The notes under the pieces: generated by a model
Databases searched by the model: none
Told to the model about the DNA's origin: nothing
The model's input: only the letters and a program-made list of their open reading frames with translations
NCBI RefSeq assembly: GCF_001854805.1
Contig: NZ_MBLO01000242.1
Span: 54,703 to 100,021, forward strand
Reading direction: 5' to 3'
DNA from: Pseudofrankia coriaricola
GTDB taxonomy: Bacteria > Actinomycetota > Actinomycetes > Frankiales > Frankiaceae
DNA: 45,319 bases
Program-made: the position numbers and the translations under genes
In this document: positions 8,572 to 19,158 of the stretch, piece by piece
Layout of the letters: each line of letters opens with the position of its first letter
Numbering within the stretch: the first letter of the stretch is position 1

Positions 8572-9050
8572 GCCCTCTCCTGCCCCGCGGCGGTCACTGT
8601 CCGCCGCCCCCCGCGCCTGTTCCCAATACCCGACCCGCGATCACCGGCGCCCGGCGCGCGGAGCCCAGACCGTGATCGCTGCGTGGGTATGCGGGCCGGC
8701 GCTCCATGCCCTATTTTGTCCACTTTGTACATACCTGGCCCGCGATCAGTCTGGCATCTCGCCCGCGCGGCGCGTCGAAGATCGTCGACTGGGCATGCGA
8801 TCGGACTCCCGTGACCTGGCGGGTGGAGCCCCGTCAAAAGCCGCCCGGTTCCTGCGCCGACCGGGTCTCGGTCCGCCATCAGGGACCAACTCATCCGTTT
8901 GACGATCGACGGCCTCGAGAAATGGCCCAGGGCGGGCGCGGCCGGTTCTCGCGAAGATTCCTTTTGGCTTTCGCGCCTCTCGCCCAGCGTTTCCGGGGCG
9001 AGGTCCCGGGTATTCCACTGGCCTTACCGTCGAGCACGTCGGAGGCTGCC
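8572..9050. other. 479-bp stretch without a supported gene
   Basis: No ORF here shows convincing family features; the frame open from 8706 runs into the GlsB-like gene, but its first 115 codons look non-coding. The stretch holds an A+T-richer patch near 8709-8735 and, at its right end, the sigmaF/B-type promoter listed separately. Confidence 0.6.
8989..9013 (+). promoter_or_regulatory. Stress-sigma (SigF/SigB/SigH-type) promoter
   Basis: GTTT (8989-8992), exactly 15 nt, then GGGTAT (9008-9013). This matches the consensus of actinobacterial stress sigma factors (GTTT-N15-17-GGGTAT in mycobacterial SigF, similar for Streptomyces SigB/SigH). The start of transcription would fall near 9020, about 20 nt before the ribosome-binding site of a stress-type membrane protein gene. 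Confidence 0.75.
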
Positions 9051-9401
9051 GTGTTCCAAATCCTGTGGATCGTGATCGGCGGGGCGATCGTCGGCCTGCT
9101 CGCCCGCGCGCTGATGCGCCGGGGGAGCGTCCCGCTGTGGGCGACCGTCTGCCTGGGCATTATCGGCGCCCTTGTCGGTAATGTCATCGCCGGCGCGATC
9201 GGGGTACGCCACACCGGCGGAATTGACTGGATCCGCCATATTCTTCAGATCGGCGTCGCCTGTGGGCTCGTCGCGCTGGCCTCCCCGTTCTTCCTGCGCA
9301 GGCGCACCGGGGGCGGTGGCGTCGGCGGCGGGCCGTCACTGTTCGGCGGTGCTGGCCGCCGTTCCCACAGCCGCGACCGCTCGCACATCGACATGCGGTA
9401 G
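9051..9401 (+). CDS. GlsB/YeaQ/YmgE family stress membrane protein
   Basis: A 116-aa small membrane protein of the transglycosylase-associated (GlsB/YeaQ/YmgE) family, usually linked to general stress. Three hydrophobic, glycine-rich helices are visible: FQILWIVIGGAIVGLLARAL, PLWATVCLGIIGALVGNVIA and ILQIGVACGLVALASPFFL, followed by a Gly/Arg/Ser-rich tail. The start is GTG 9051, with GGAGG at 9041-9045 at ideal spacing; a longer frame back to 8706 exists but is not credible. A consensus stress-sigma promoter lies 38 bp upstream, consistent with the family's stress role. Its molecular function is not known. Confidence 0.88.
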   Translation: MFQILWIVIGGAIVGLLARALMRRGSVPLWATVCLGIIGALVGNVIAGAIGVRHTGGIDWIRHILQIGVACGLVALASPFFLRRRTGGGGVGGGPSLFGGAGRRSHSRDRSHIDMR

Positions 9402-9728
9402 TCACCAGCCGGGTCCGACGCCCGGTTCTCCCCGCACGCCGGCCGAGGGCGCCCGAGCCCCGGCCGGCGGACGCATGCTCGCGGGTGCCCGGCGGTCGCC
9501 GGGGTCAACGTGGACTGGGCGGCTTGGGTCGCCTGAACGGCTTGAGCGGCCTGGGCGTTGGGGCAGGTCGGCCGCGGCCGGAAAACGATTTGTCCGTTGT
9601 CGGACGGTCCCGCATGCTGATCCGGCGCGCATACCTGAGCCGGGCAGGCTTCCCGGCGACGACAACGCGCGGACGGACGGCCCGCGAGCGGAACGCCTGC
9701 CCGCCGCATGGAAGCAGGAGCAACAGTC
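9402..9728. other. 327-bp intergenic stretch before rtcB
   Basis: No gene is supported. It contains a weak CCGGG/CCCGG hairpin just after the stop of the GlsB-like gene and an imperfect inverted repeat (GTCCG-TTGT-CGGAC, about 9595-9608). No clear -35/-10 pair for rtcB was identified. Confidence 0.5.
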
Positions 9729-10943
9729 ATGAGCCCCGTGGCCCGGCTCGGTGGTGGGCGGGCGCCGATCTGGATGTGGACCCGGCCGGAGGGCGTGGAG
9801 AGCGCCGCTCTGGACCAGCTGCGCGCGATCGCCTCACTTCCCTACATCCACCACCACGTAGCGGTCATGCCGGACGTGCACCTGGGCAAGGGCGCGACGG
9901 TCGGCTCGGTCGTGGCGATGCGGGAAGCCGTCTCCCCGGCCGCGGTCGGCGTCGACATCGGCTGCGGGATGGCCGCGCTTCGCACGAGCCTGACCGCGTC
10001 CGACCTGCCGGACGACCTGGGCGCGGTGCGGTCCGCCATTGAGGCCGCCATCCCGGTCGGGCACCGCCATCACGCCGCCGTGTCCACCAGGGTCCGCCGC
10101 AGCGCCGACCTCTGGGATGCCTTCCCAGGCCTGCACCCGAAGGTCTCGGGCCTGCTGGGCAAGGCGATGACGCAGCTCGGCACCCTAGGGTCGGGTAACC
10201 ATTTCATCGAGCTGTGCCTCGATGCCGACGACGCGGTCTGGATGATGCTGCACTCCGGCTCCCGCAACATCGGCAAGGAGATCGCCGACGCGCACATCAG
10301 CGTCGCCAAGGGTCTGGCGCACAACACCGGCCTGCCCGACCGGGACCTCGCGGTGTTCCTCGCGGGCACGCCGGAGATGGCCGCCTACCGCCACGACCTG
10401 CGCTGGGCGCAGGAGTACGCGTGGCGCAACCGGCAGACCATGCTCGCGCTCTACGCCGACGCGCTGCGCGGTTTCTTCCCGTCGCTGCGGGTCCCGTGCC
10501 CGCCGGCCGAGGGCCCGCACACCGGCGAGGCGGCCTTCGCGAACGTCAACTGCCACCACAACTACGTCGCGGAGGAGCACCACTACGGCGCCGACGTGCT
10601 GGTAACCCGCAAGGGCGCGATCTCGGCGCGGGCCGGCGAGTACGGCATCATCCCGGGCTCCATGGGTACCGGCTCGTACATCGTCCGCGGTCTGGGCAAC
10701 CCGGAGGCGTTCGCGTCCGCGCCGCACGGCGCCGGGCGGCGGATGAGCCGGTCCAAGGCGCGCAAGACGTTCACCGTCGACGACCTGCTCGCCCAGACGG
10801 CCGGCGTCGAATGCCGCACCGACCCCGGCGTGCTTGACGAGATCCCCGCCGCCTACAAGGACATCGACGAGGTCATCGGCTTCAGCGGCGATCTTGTCGA
10901 GGTGGTCGCGCGGCTGCGTGCCGTCCTCTGCGTCAAGGGCTGA
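9729..10943 (+). CDS. rtcB: RtcB-type RNA ligase
   Basis: A 404-aa RtcB family protein, a GTP- and Mn2+-dependent ligase joining RNA 3'-phosphate or 2',3'-cyclic phosphate ends to 5'-OH ends. Visible family blocks: MPDVHLGKGATVGSV, the metal-binding VGVDIGCGM (Cys about 79), LGSGNHFIEL, HSGSRNIGKEIAD, NCHHNYVAEEHHYG, IIPGSMGTGSYIVRG, and ASAPHGAGRRMSR with the guanylylated His (about 333). All expected catalytic elements are present. ATG 9729 is preferred over ATG 9708 because AGGAG lies 8 nt upstream of it. No archease, RtcA or RtcR gene is adjacent, so the cellular substrate (damaged tRNA or rRNA) is unknown. Confidence 0.93.
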   Translation: MSPVARLGGGRAPIWMWTRPEGVESAALDQLRAIASLPYIHHHVAVMPDVHLGKGATVGSVVAMREAVSPAAVGVDIGCGMAALRTSLTASDLPDDLGAVRSAIEAAIPVGHRHHAAVSTRVRRSADLWDAFPGLHPKVSGLLGKAMTQLGTLGSGNHFIELCLDADDAVWMMLHSGSRNIGKEIADAHISVAKGLAHNTGLPDRDLAVFLAGTPEMAAYRHDLRWAQEYAWRNRQTMLALYADALRGFFPSLRVPCPPAEGPHTGEAAFANVNCHHNYVAEEHHYGADVLVTRKGAISARAGEYGIIPGSMGTGSYIVRGLGNPEAFASAPHGAGRRMSRSKARKTFTVDDLLAQTAGVECRTDPGVLDEIPAAYKDIDEVIGFSGDLVEVVARLRAVLCVKG

Positions 10944-11126
10944 ACCGGGACGGGACCGCCGCGACCGTCATGGTCATGGCTCGTGGACGGAGGACGTTCA
11001 CCGGAACGGACCTTACGGTGGGTCCTGTTCGTTGGACAATACGTTCCGGCACATGGCGGTTCCGGCCGGCCAGTGGCCGCGTGTCACTCCGTGGCCACTG
11101 GTCCCAGTGGAACAGGGAGGGCATGC

Positions 11127-11606
11127 GTGCCCGACGTCAGAGCGGTTCCAAACGACGACCTCACAGGCCTCGCGAGCCCGGCGGGACCCGTCGGCCCCGC
11201 CGAGCCGGCAGGCCCGGCAGATCCGGCGCAGTCCGCCTTCCACAGCTTCGACGCCGAGCGGCTGGAGATCCAGACCGGCGCGATGCGCGTCGCCGCCACC
11301 TTCGAGCCACCGATGCTCTCGATCGACGGCGACATCGACGTCTCGGTACTGCCGGCGCTCGTCGGCACGCTCGCGAAGGTCGCCCACCACGGCCGCGGCG
11401 ACGTCCGCGTCGACCTGGCGCGGCTGCGCCGCGTCGACGTCGGCGGCCTGCGGGCGCTGGTGGCCTCCGCGGGCAACCTGAACCGCGATGGGCGGCGCCT
11501 CGTGCTGCACGCCGCCGCGCCCTGGCTGCTCGGCCTGCTCATCGTCACCGGCTGGGACGACGCCCCGGGCCTGCGCGTGCTCCCCGGCCCGGTGCCCGCC
11601 GGGTAG
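11127..11606 (+). CDS. STAS-domain protein (anti-sigma-factor antagonist-like)
   Basis: A 159-aa protein with a low-complexity Gly/Pro/Ala N-terminus (residues about 12-36) and a single STAS domain (about 55-155): FEPPMLSIDGDIDVSVLPAL, then DVRVDLARLRRVDVGGLRAL and the terminal strand LVLHAAAPWLLGLLIVTGW. STAS proteins such as SpoIIAA are partners of anti-sigma kinases; here the usual phosphorylated Ser/Thr (D-S/T-x-G) is replaced: RVDVGGL has Val where Ser/Thr normally lies. It may thus be a non-phosphorylatable variant. The start is GTG 11127 with AGGGAGG 6 nt upstream. No anti-sigma factor gene is adjacent. Its 3' end abuts a degraded aminotransferase gene on the other strand. Confidence 0.8.
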   Translation: MPDVRAVPNDDLTGLASPAGPVGPAEPAGPADPAQSAFHSFDAERLEIQTGAMRVAATFEPPMLSIDGDIDVSVLPALVGTLAKVAHHGRGDVRVDLARLRRVDVGGLRALVASAGNLNRDGRRLVLHAAAPWLLGLLIVTGWDDAPGLRVLPGPVPAG

Positions 11607-11619
11607 CCGGGACGGCGAG

Positions 11620-11930
11620 GCCGCCTGCGCCGCGACCGCGGCGACGGTCGGAGCCGGGCAGTGGCCGGCCATCGCCCCGGTGTCGTCGAGGCAGAAGTCC
11701 ACATAGCTGTGCCCGTCGACGTCGGTGAGCCGGCACCCGGACGCGGACGACACCACCACCGGGTAGCTGCCGGGCCAGCGGGTCATCCAGTTCATCGGGA
11801 CTCCGGCGAGCTGTGAGCCGCGGGCCCGCTCGTACGCCGCTCCGGCGGCCGGATGGGTTTCGACGAATCGGGCGGTCTCGGCCGCGAGCAGCCTTTCCAG
11901 CCTTTCCGGGTCAACCACCGACATGGGCAC
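11620..11930 (-). pseudogene. 5' remnant of a class III aminotransferase gene
   Basis: The minus-strand frame from 11930 (or ATG 11924) encodes about 100 residues that look like the N-terminus of glutamate-1-semialdehyde aminomutase-like class III aminotransferases: MSVVDPERLERLLAAETARF, RGSQLAGVPMNWM, LTDVDGHSYVDFCLDDTGAM, then GHCPAPTVAAVAAQA. After about 11620 the similarity stops and the frame runs on only as antisense of the STAS gene. The PLP-binding lysine domain and everything else is missing (normal length exceeds 400 aa). It is most simply the stub left by a deletion or insertion whose junction is near 11607-11630. A TAAACT box lies just upstream of the old start. Confidence 0.7.
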
Positions 11931-12079
11931 TCAGTTTACGGACAGTCGCTCGCCGCGGACAGTGCGGCGGCCGGGGGCCCGAAGGTGCGCTCCGCTCTGT
12001 CAGCTACCCGGCATGGCGATGCTCAGGGGACTGACTCCGCCTAACTTCTCCTCATCGTGCTGTTTGGGGGAGGAACGGG

Positions 12080-12886
12080 ATGAAGCGAAAGATCGCAATA
12101 CCGTTGCTGGCGACCGTCGCGACTGGACTGCTGTTCGCCGGTGGTTGCGGGGGTTCCTCGGGGTCGCCAGGGGAAACGTCCACCCCGAGCGCGCCGAGCA
12201 CCGCCGCGACAGCCGCGCTGTCGCCGGCCCCGCCGTCCGAAGAACCGTCCGCGGACGCGTCGTTGCCGCCGGGAGCGCAACCGGGCGTGTTCGACCTCAA
12301 CGATGACGGCACCCCCGACCCCACGTGCGGCACCCAGGACTTCGGCGGCGGGCTGGTGCTGCGCATCCCCTGCGGGGACTTCAGCGGGTACGCCCACACC
12401 CCGGAGGACGGGACCACGCTGGTGCCGGACTCGCTCTACCGCCTGCCCGGGCCCGACGACGTCGACCTCAGCGGCATCTCGGGCGAGAACCTCCAGGCCG
12501 TCGACGATGCCGGCCGCGAGGTCTTCATCCTGATCTTCAACAGTGACGGCCTGTTCGAGACCGGCAGTGACGTCATCGGCAGCACGGACACGATGGACGC
12601 GACCATCAGGCTGATCAACGCGCACTACGCCGGCGGCGACATCCAGGTGCGCGGCCACACCGACGCGACCGGCTCGGCGAGCGTCAACCAGCCCCTGTCG
12701 GAACGCCGGGCGGCGACCGTCCAGCGCTACTTCACCGACCACGGGGTCCAGGCCGCCTCGGTCACGTCGGTCGGGCTCGGCAGCACGCACCCGCTGGTCC
12801 TGGAGACCAACCCGGACGGCTCCCCCAACCCCGCGGCCCAGCGCTTCAACCGCCGCGTCGAACTCGTCGTCCACCTGCCCAAGTAG
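12080..12886 (+). CDS. OmpA-domain lipoprotein
   Basis: A 268-aa secreted lipoprotein. A signal peptide (MKRKIAIPLLATVATGLLF) ends in lipobox FAGGC with Cys23 as the lipidated residue, followed by a Ser/Thr/Pro/Ala linker (about 24-65). The C-terminal 110 residues form an OmpA-like peptidoglycan-binding domain: DIQVRGHTDATGSASVNQPL, SERRAATVQRYFTDHG, then SVGLGSTHPL and AAQRFNRRVEL, including the Asp and Arg that bind diaminopimelate. It likely tethers the membrane to cell-wall peptidoglycan. The start is ATG 12080 with GGGAGGAA at good spacing. Downstream are small hairpins and then convergent uvrA. Confidence 0.9.
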   Translation: MKRKIAIPLLATVATGLLFAGGCGGSSGSPGETSTPSAPSTAATAALSPAPPSEEPSADASLPPGAQPGVFDLNDDGTPDPTCGTQDFGGGLVLRIPCGDFSGYAHTPEDGTTLVPDSLYRLPGPDDVDLSGISGENLQAVDDAGREVFILIFNSDGLFETGSDVIGSTDTMDATIRLINAHYAGGDIQVRGHTDATGSASVNQPLSERRAATVQRYFTDHGVQAASVTSVGLGSTHPLVLETNPDGSPNPAAQRFNRRVELVVHLPK

Positions 12887-12903
12887 GGCGACGCTGGCTC
12901 GAA

Positions 12904-12953
12904 GGTCGCTGGCGCGACCGCTCGCCGCGTCGCCGGTCGGGCGCGGAGCGCCC
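12904..12953. terminator. Tandem hairpins at the end of the OmpA-domain gene
   Basis: Two perfect 6-bp stems: GGTCGC/GCGACC (12904-12919) and GGGCGC/GCGCCC (12939-12953). Neither has a T-tract. They sit between the convergent OmpA-domain gene and uvrA and may end transcription. Confidence 0.35.
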
Positions 12954-13085
12954 TCCGGGCGTGGTACCGGATGCTGGCGTATAGCCGGGTCGGTGTGGTG
13001 CCGGGCCGAGGACGTGGCTGGGCTGACGCCGCGCTAGCGGCGCCGTCACCTGGCTTGGCCTGGGTCGCGCTGAATGGTTGCGGTG

Positions 13086-15998
<2,913 letters not shown>

Positions 15999-16770
15999 CC
16001 GCGTTCCCTCACGTCTTCTCGGCTTCGTCGGCCCCACCCGCGCCAGACCCGGCATCGCGTCCTGAGGCCGAGGGACAGCACCACGGCACCCGGAACGCCG
16101 ACCGCGGGTTCAGACCCGTGGTCCTGGCCCGGCGATGCTCCTTGCCCGGTGCTCACCTCGGTACGGACAACCCGGACCCGAGCAAAGGCACTCCCAGCGT
16201 ACGGATGGGATACGACACTTCTCGGACGCGGGACGCCTTCCCGAACGTCCGTTCGATACTAGCGGCCGGTATGAGAGTGTCCGCGGAGGGGCCACGCCGG
16301 GGCCACCATCCGAGCCGGTGCGGACCGGTGCGGACCGGGTGCGAGCCCGGCGGGCGGCGGACGCGGAGCGGGACGGGCGGCGTTTCGACCCCCGCATGCC
16401 CTCGTCGCGCCGAGGACGGCCTCCGGCCGCGGTGGGTCGAGCTCCGCTCCACCACCCCGTCCGCGGCCCGGGTGGAGTGGGATCTCCGTGATCGGCTTAG
16501 CGATTCCAGGGTGGACACAATGAGTCTTTTCGCCCCTCCGGCCACGATTCGGATCCGTATGCTGCCTATGCTTCATCTGGTCGGAACGAAACTTGGGATG
16601 AGATAGCCAGTTGGTACGACGTGACCGGCGTCATACTGTTTCCCCGACTCGCCGGAAAGAATTTCCGCGCGTGCCCGTCCCGGGTGGTTACGGTGGGTCC
16701 GGTCGTCAGGAACGCTGGTCGCAGAAATCACGACGAATAGCGGCTGGCCCGCGCCCAGGAGGGCGGAATA
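15999..16770. other. 772-bp divergent intergenic region (uvrA / glycosyltransferase)
   Basis: No gene is supported; the ORFs here are short, Arg/Pro-rich and without family features. It holds the LexA box listed separately, and a possible promoter for the glycosyltransferase: TTGGTA (16611-16616), 15 nt, CATACT (16632-16637). The remaining sequence is unexplained. Confidence 0.5.
16242..16256. promoter_or_regulatory. LexA (SOS) box
   Basis: CGAACGTCCGTTCGA contains the actinobacterial LexA core GAAC-N4-GTTC with matching flanks, as in the mycobacterial consensus TCGAAC-N4-GTTCGA (one flank base differs). It lies 244 bp from the uvrA start on the minus strand and 515 bp before the glycosyltransferase. 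uvrA is the natural target. Confidence 0.75.
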
Positions 16771-17778
16771 TTGCACAGCCTGCTCGCGGTCGTCGTCTCC
16801 TACGGCGGCTCGCCCCACCTGAATGGACTACTCAGCGCGCTCGCCGGCATGGCGGGCTGCCAGGTCGCGCTCGTCGAGAACAAGCTCGGCGGGCAGCACG
16901 GCACCGTGCCCGATGGCGTGCGGGTGTACGCCGAGCACGGCAACATCGGCTACGGCGCGGCGGTGAACCTCGCCGTCAAGCGTGCCCTGGCGGCCCCGCC
17001 GCCGGGCGACGGCTCATCCGGCGGCATTCCGGACTGGCTGCTGGTCGTCAACAGCGACGTCACCATTCCCCCTGACACCCAGGAGATGCTGCCGAAGCTC
17101 CTGGCCCAGGCGCCCGCCGACGTCGACGTCCTCGGGTTCGCGATCCGCACGGACGACGGCGGCCCGGGGCGGTCGACCGCGGTGCTGCCGACCATCGGCA
17201 CCAGCGCCTTCACCGCGCTGCGCGGGGAGGCCGCAGCGGTGGTGCGCTGGCCGGCGCTGCGGTACCCGGTCGGGGCGTTCTTCGCGATTCGCGGGTCCGC
17301 GTTCCTGCGGATCGGCGGCTTCGACCCATCCTTCTGGCTGTACTACGAGGAGACGGACCTGTTCGCCCGGCTGCTCGCAACCGGCGGGCGGATCGACTGG
17401 TGCGGCGATGCCTGGCCGGTACTCCACACCGGCGGTGGCACCGCGGGCCGGGACGCGGAGCTCCAGCGCGAGCTCGGCCGGGCGGCCGTGGCCTACGCCC
17501 TGCGCCACCGCGAGACCATCGGCCGCGGCTGGCTGCCCGTCCACGCGGCGCAGCTCGCCCTGTTGACCGGCCGCAAGGCGGTCCTAGGCCGGTGGCCCGA
17601 CGCCAGAAGGTCCGCCTGGATCCTCGCCGGCCTGCTCCAGGCGGCCACGCTGCCCGGGCGGGAGCCCGCCGCCCGGTCGCGCTGGCACGCGGTTCCTACC
17701 AGGACCCGGATCGCGCTCGCCGGCCTCGACGACATCCCGCCGCGCCCGGCGGGCTTTGGCGGCCCTCGGAGAGAATGA
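16771..17778 (+). CDS. GT2-family glycosyltransferase
   Basis: A 335-aa cytosolic family-2 glycosyltransferase of the rhamnosyltransferase/WsaF-like type, transferring sugar from a nucleotide-sugar donor to an unknown cell-envelope glycan. Visible: N-terminal LLAVVVSYGGSPHLNGLLSAL, ENKLGG, HGNIGYGAAVNLAVKRAL, the donor/metal site WLLVVNSDVTI (NSD in place of DXD), YPVGAFFAIRGSAFLRIGGF, then the acceptor-side FWLYYEETDLFARLLATGG and the conserved HTGGGT. The start is TTG 16771 with AGGAGG 8 nt upstream, and the preceding frame is closed nearby. No other glycan genes are adjacent, so its product cannot be named. Confidence 0.85.
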   Translation: MHSLLAVVVSYGGSPHLNGLLSALAGMAGCQVALVENKLGGQHGTVPDGVRVYAEHGNIGYGAAVNLAVKRALAAPPPGDGSSGGIPDWLLVVNSDVTIPPDTQEMLPKLLAQAPADVDVLGFAIRTDDGGPGRSTAVLPTIGTSAFTALRGEAAAVVRWPALRYPVGAFFAIRGSAFLRIGGFDPSFWLYYEETDLFARLLATGGRIDWCGDAWPVLHTGGGTAGRDAELQRELGRAAVAYALRHRETIGRGWLPVHAAQLALLTGRKAVLGRWPDARRSAWILAGLLQAATLPGREPAARSRWHAVPTRTRIALAGLDDIPPRPAGFGGPRRE

Positions 17779-17835
17779 CGACGCCGGAAACATCGGGCGC
17801 GGCCGCGGGCCGCCGGTGGCAGTGCTGGAGGAACG

Positions 17836-18501
17836 ATGAGCGTGCGCGGGTACACGGGCGATGTCACGGTGGGCGGGCCGGCGGACGTCCGGGAGCTGCC
17901 CGGCCTGACGGTCACCAAGGTCGCGGTCGGCCCGTTCGACAACAACTGCTACCTGCTGCGCTGCACCGCGACCGGCGAGCAGCTGCTCATCGACGCGGCC
18001 AACGAGCCGGACACCCTGCTGCGCGTGATTGGCGACGAGGGCCTGGCCACCGTGGTGACCACGCACCGCCACGCCGACCACATCCAGGCGCTCTCCGACA
18101 TCGTCGCGGCCACCGGCGCGACCACCGTCGCCCACCCGGACGACGCGCCCGCGATCCCGGTGCCCACCGCGGCGCTGCTGCGCGACGGCGAGGCGGTCCG
18201 GGTCGGCGAGGTCACCCTGCGGGCGATCCACCTGGTCGGCCACACCCCTGGCTCGATCGCCCTGCTCCACGACGCCGACCCGGCCGCCCCGCACCTCTTC
18301 ACGGGCGACTGCCTCTTCCCGGGCGGGCCGGGGAACACGCGCAACGACGCGGCCGCCTTCACCTCCCTGATGGACGGCCTGGAGACGAAGGTCTTCGGCC
18401 CACTGCCGGACACCACCTGGATCTACCCGGGCCACGGCAAGGACAGCACCCTTGGCCGCGAGCGCCCCCACCTGGCCGAATGGCGCACCCGCGGCTGGTA
18501 G
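17836..18501 (+). CDS. MBL-fold metal-dependent hydrolase (glyoxalase II-like)
   Basis: A 221-aa metallo-beta-lactamase-fold hydrolase. Metal motif THRHADHIQ (HxHxDH, about residues 76-81), then HLVGHTPGSIALL, FTGDCLFPGGPGNT and the terminal WIYPGHGKDSTLGRERPHLAEW are typical of the glyoxalase II-like branch, which hydrolyses thioesters; the exact substrate is not determinable. The start is ATG 17836 with GGAGG directly upstream (good spacing). It lies 57 bp after the glycosyltransferase and could share its transcript, but the functions are not obviously linked. Confidence 0.9.
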   Translation: MSVRGYTGDVTVGGPADVRELPGLTVTKVAVGPFDNNCYLLRCTATGEQLLIDAANEPDTLLRVIGDEGLATVVTTHRHADHIQALSDIVAATGATTVAHPDDAPAIPVPTAALLRDGEAVRVGEVTLRAIHLVGHTPGSIALLHDADPAAPHLFTGDCLFPGGPGNTRNDAAAFTSLMDGLETKVFGPLPDTTWIYPGHGKDSTLGRERPHLAEWRTRGW

Positions 18502-18560
18502 GGCGGTCGGCAGGTCGGGTGAAGTCGGGAGCCCTGGGCTTGCGACGTGCGCAAACGTGG

Positions 18561-18572
18561 CAGGCTGACAAT
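18561..18572 (+). promoter_or_regulatory. Possible -10 box for a leaderless WYL gene transcript
   Basis: CAGGCT (18561-18566) lies 6 nt before the GTG start, with TTGCGA (18540-18545) as a possible -35 box at short spacing. No Shine-Dalgarno sequence is present between them and the start codon. Confidence 0.35.
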
Positions 18573-19109
18573 GTGAGCAAGGAGAAGTCGAAGGAGCGAG
18601 CGGCCGCCGTCGCCGCGCCGTCGGCGGCCGGTGCTGAGCCGCTTCCGGTCGTGCTGACCGAGGACGAGGCCGCCGCCGCCGCGGTGGCGCTGGTCGCGCT
18701 GCCGCAGGGCCCGGCGAGCGACGCCGCCCGGGAGGCGCTGCACAAGGTGCTCACCGCGCTCGGCCCCGCGGGCCACGACAAGGTCACGGAGCTTGCCTCC
18801 CGGACGTGGAACCGGCCCGACGGGCTGCCGCGCACGCCGGCCACCCCGGTCATAGAGGACGCCATGCGCGACGGGGTCGCCGTCAGCATCGACTACGTCG
18901 ACGCGGCCGGGAAACCGAGCCACCGGCGGATCGAGCCGCACGCCTTCGCCTATGCCCGCGGCAACTGGTACCTGATGACGTGGTGCCTGGACAAGAACGC
19001 GCCGCGCTGGTTCCGCTGGGACCGCATCGAGCGCGCCGAACTCACCACCACGCCCATCCAGCCCCGCGTGGCCTTCTCCGTCTACCCGGCCCCCAGCCCC
19101 CGCGCCTGA
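18573..19109 (+). CDS. WYL-domain protein lacking the N-terminal HTH
   Basis: A 178-aa protein. Residues about 25-65 ([34 protein letters not shown]) match the spacer helices that precede WYL in YafY/PafC-type regulators. Residues about 95-170 form the WYL domain, including the motif itself (RGNWYLMTWCLDKNAPRWFR) and DRIERAEL. WYL domains bind ligands or nucleic acid and usually follow a DeoR/YafY HTH of about 60 residues; here only a 24-residue Lys/Glu/Ala-rich leader precedes the spacer. The MBL gene stop is only 71 nt upstream, so the HTH has not merely been missed. The start GTG 18573 is the first in frame after that stop that makes sense. Function unknown. Confidence 0.78.
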   Translation: MSKEKSKERAAAVAAPSAAGAEPLPVVLTEDEAAAAAVALVALPQGPASDAAREALHKVLTALGPAGHDKVTELASRTWNRPDGLPRTPATPVIEDAMRDGVAVSIDYVDAAGKPSHRRIEPHAFAYARGNWYLMTWCLDKNAPRWFRWDRIERAELTTTPIQPRVAFSVYPAPSPRA

Positions 19110-19158
19110 GCCCCGGGCGGGCGCCCCGGCGGCCCGGCTGCGTGGCCGGGCGCCGGGC

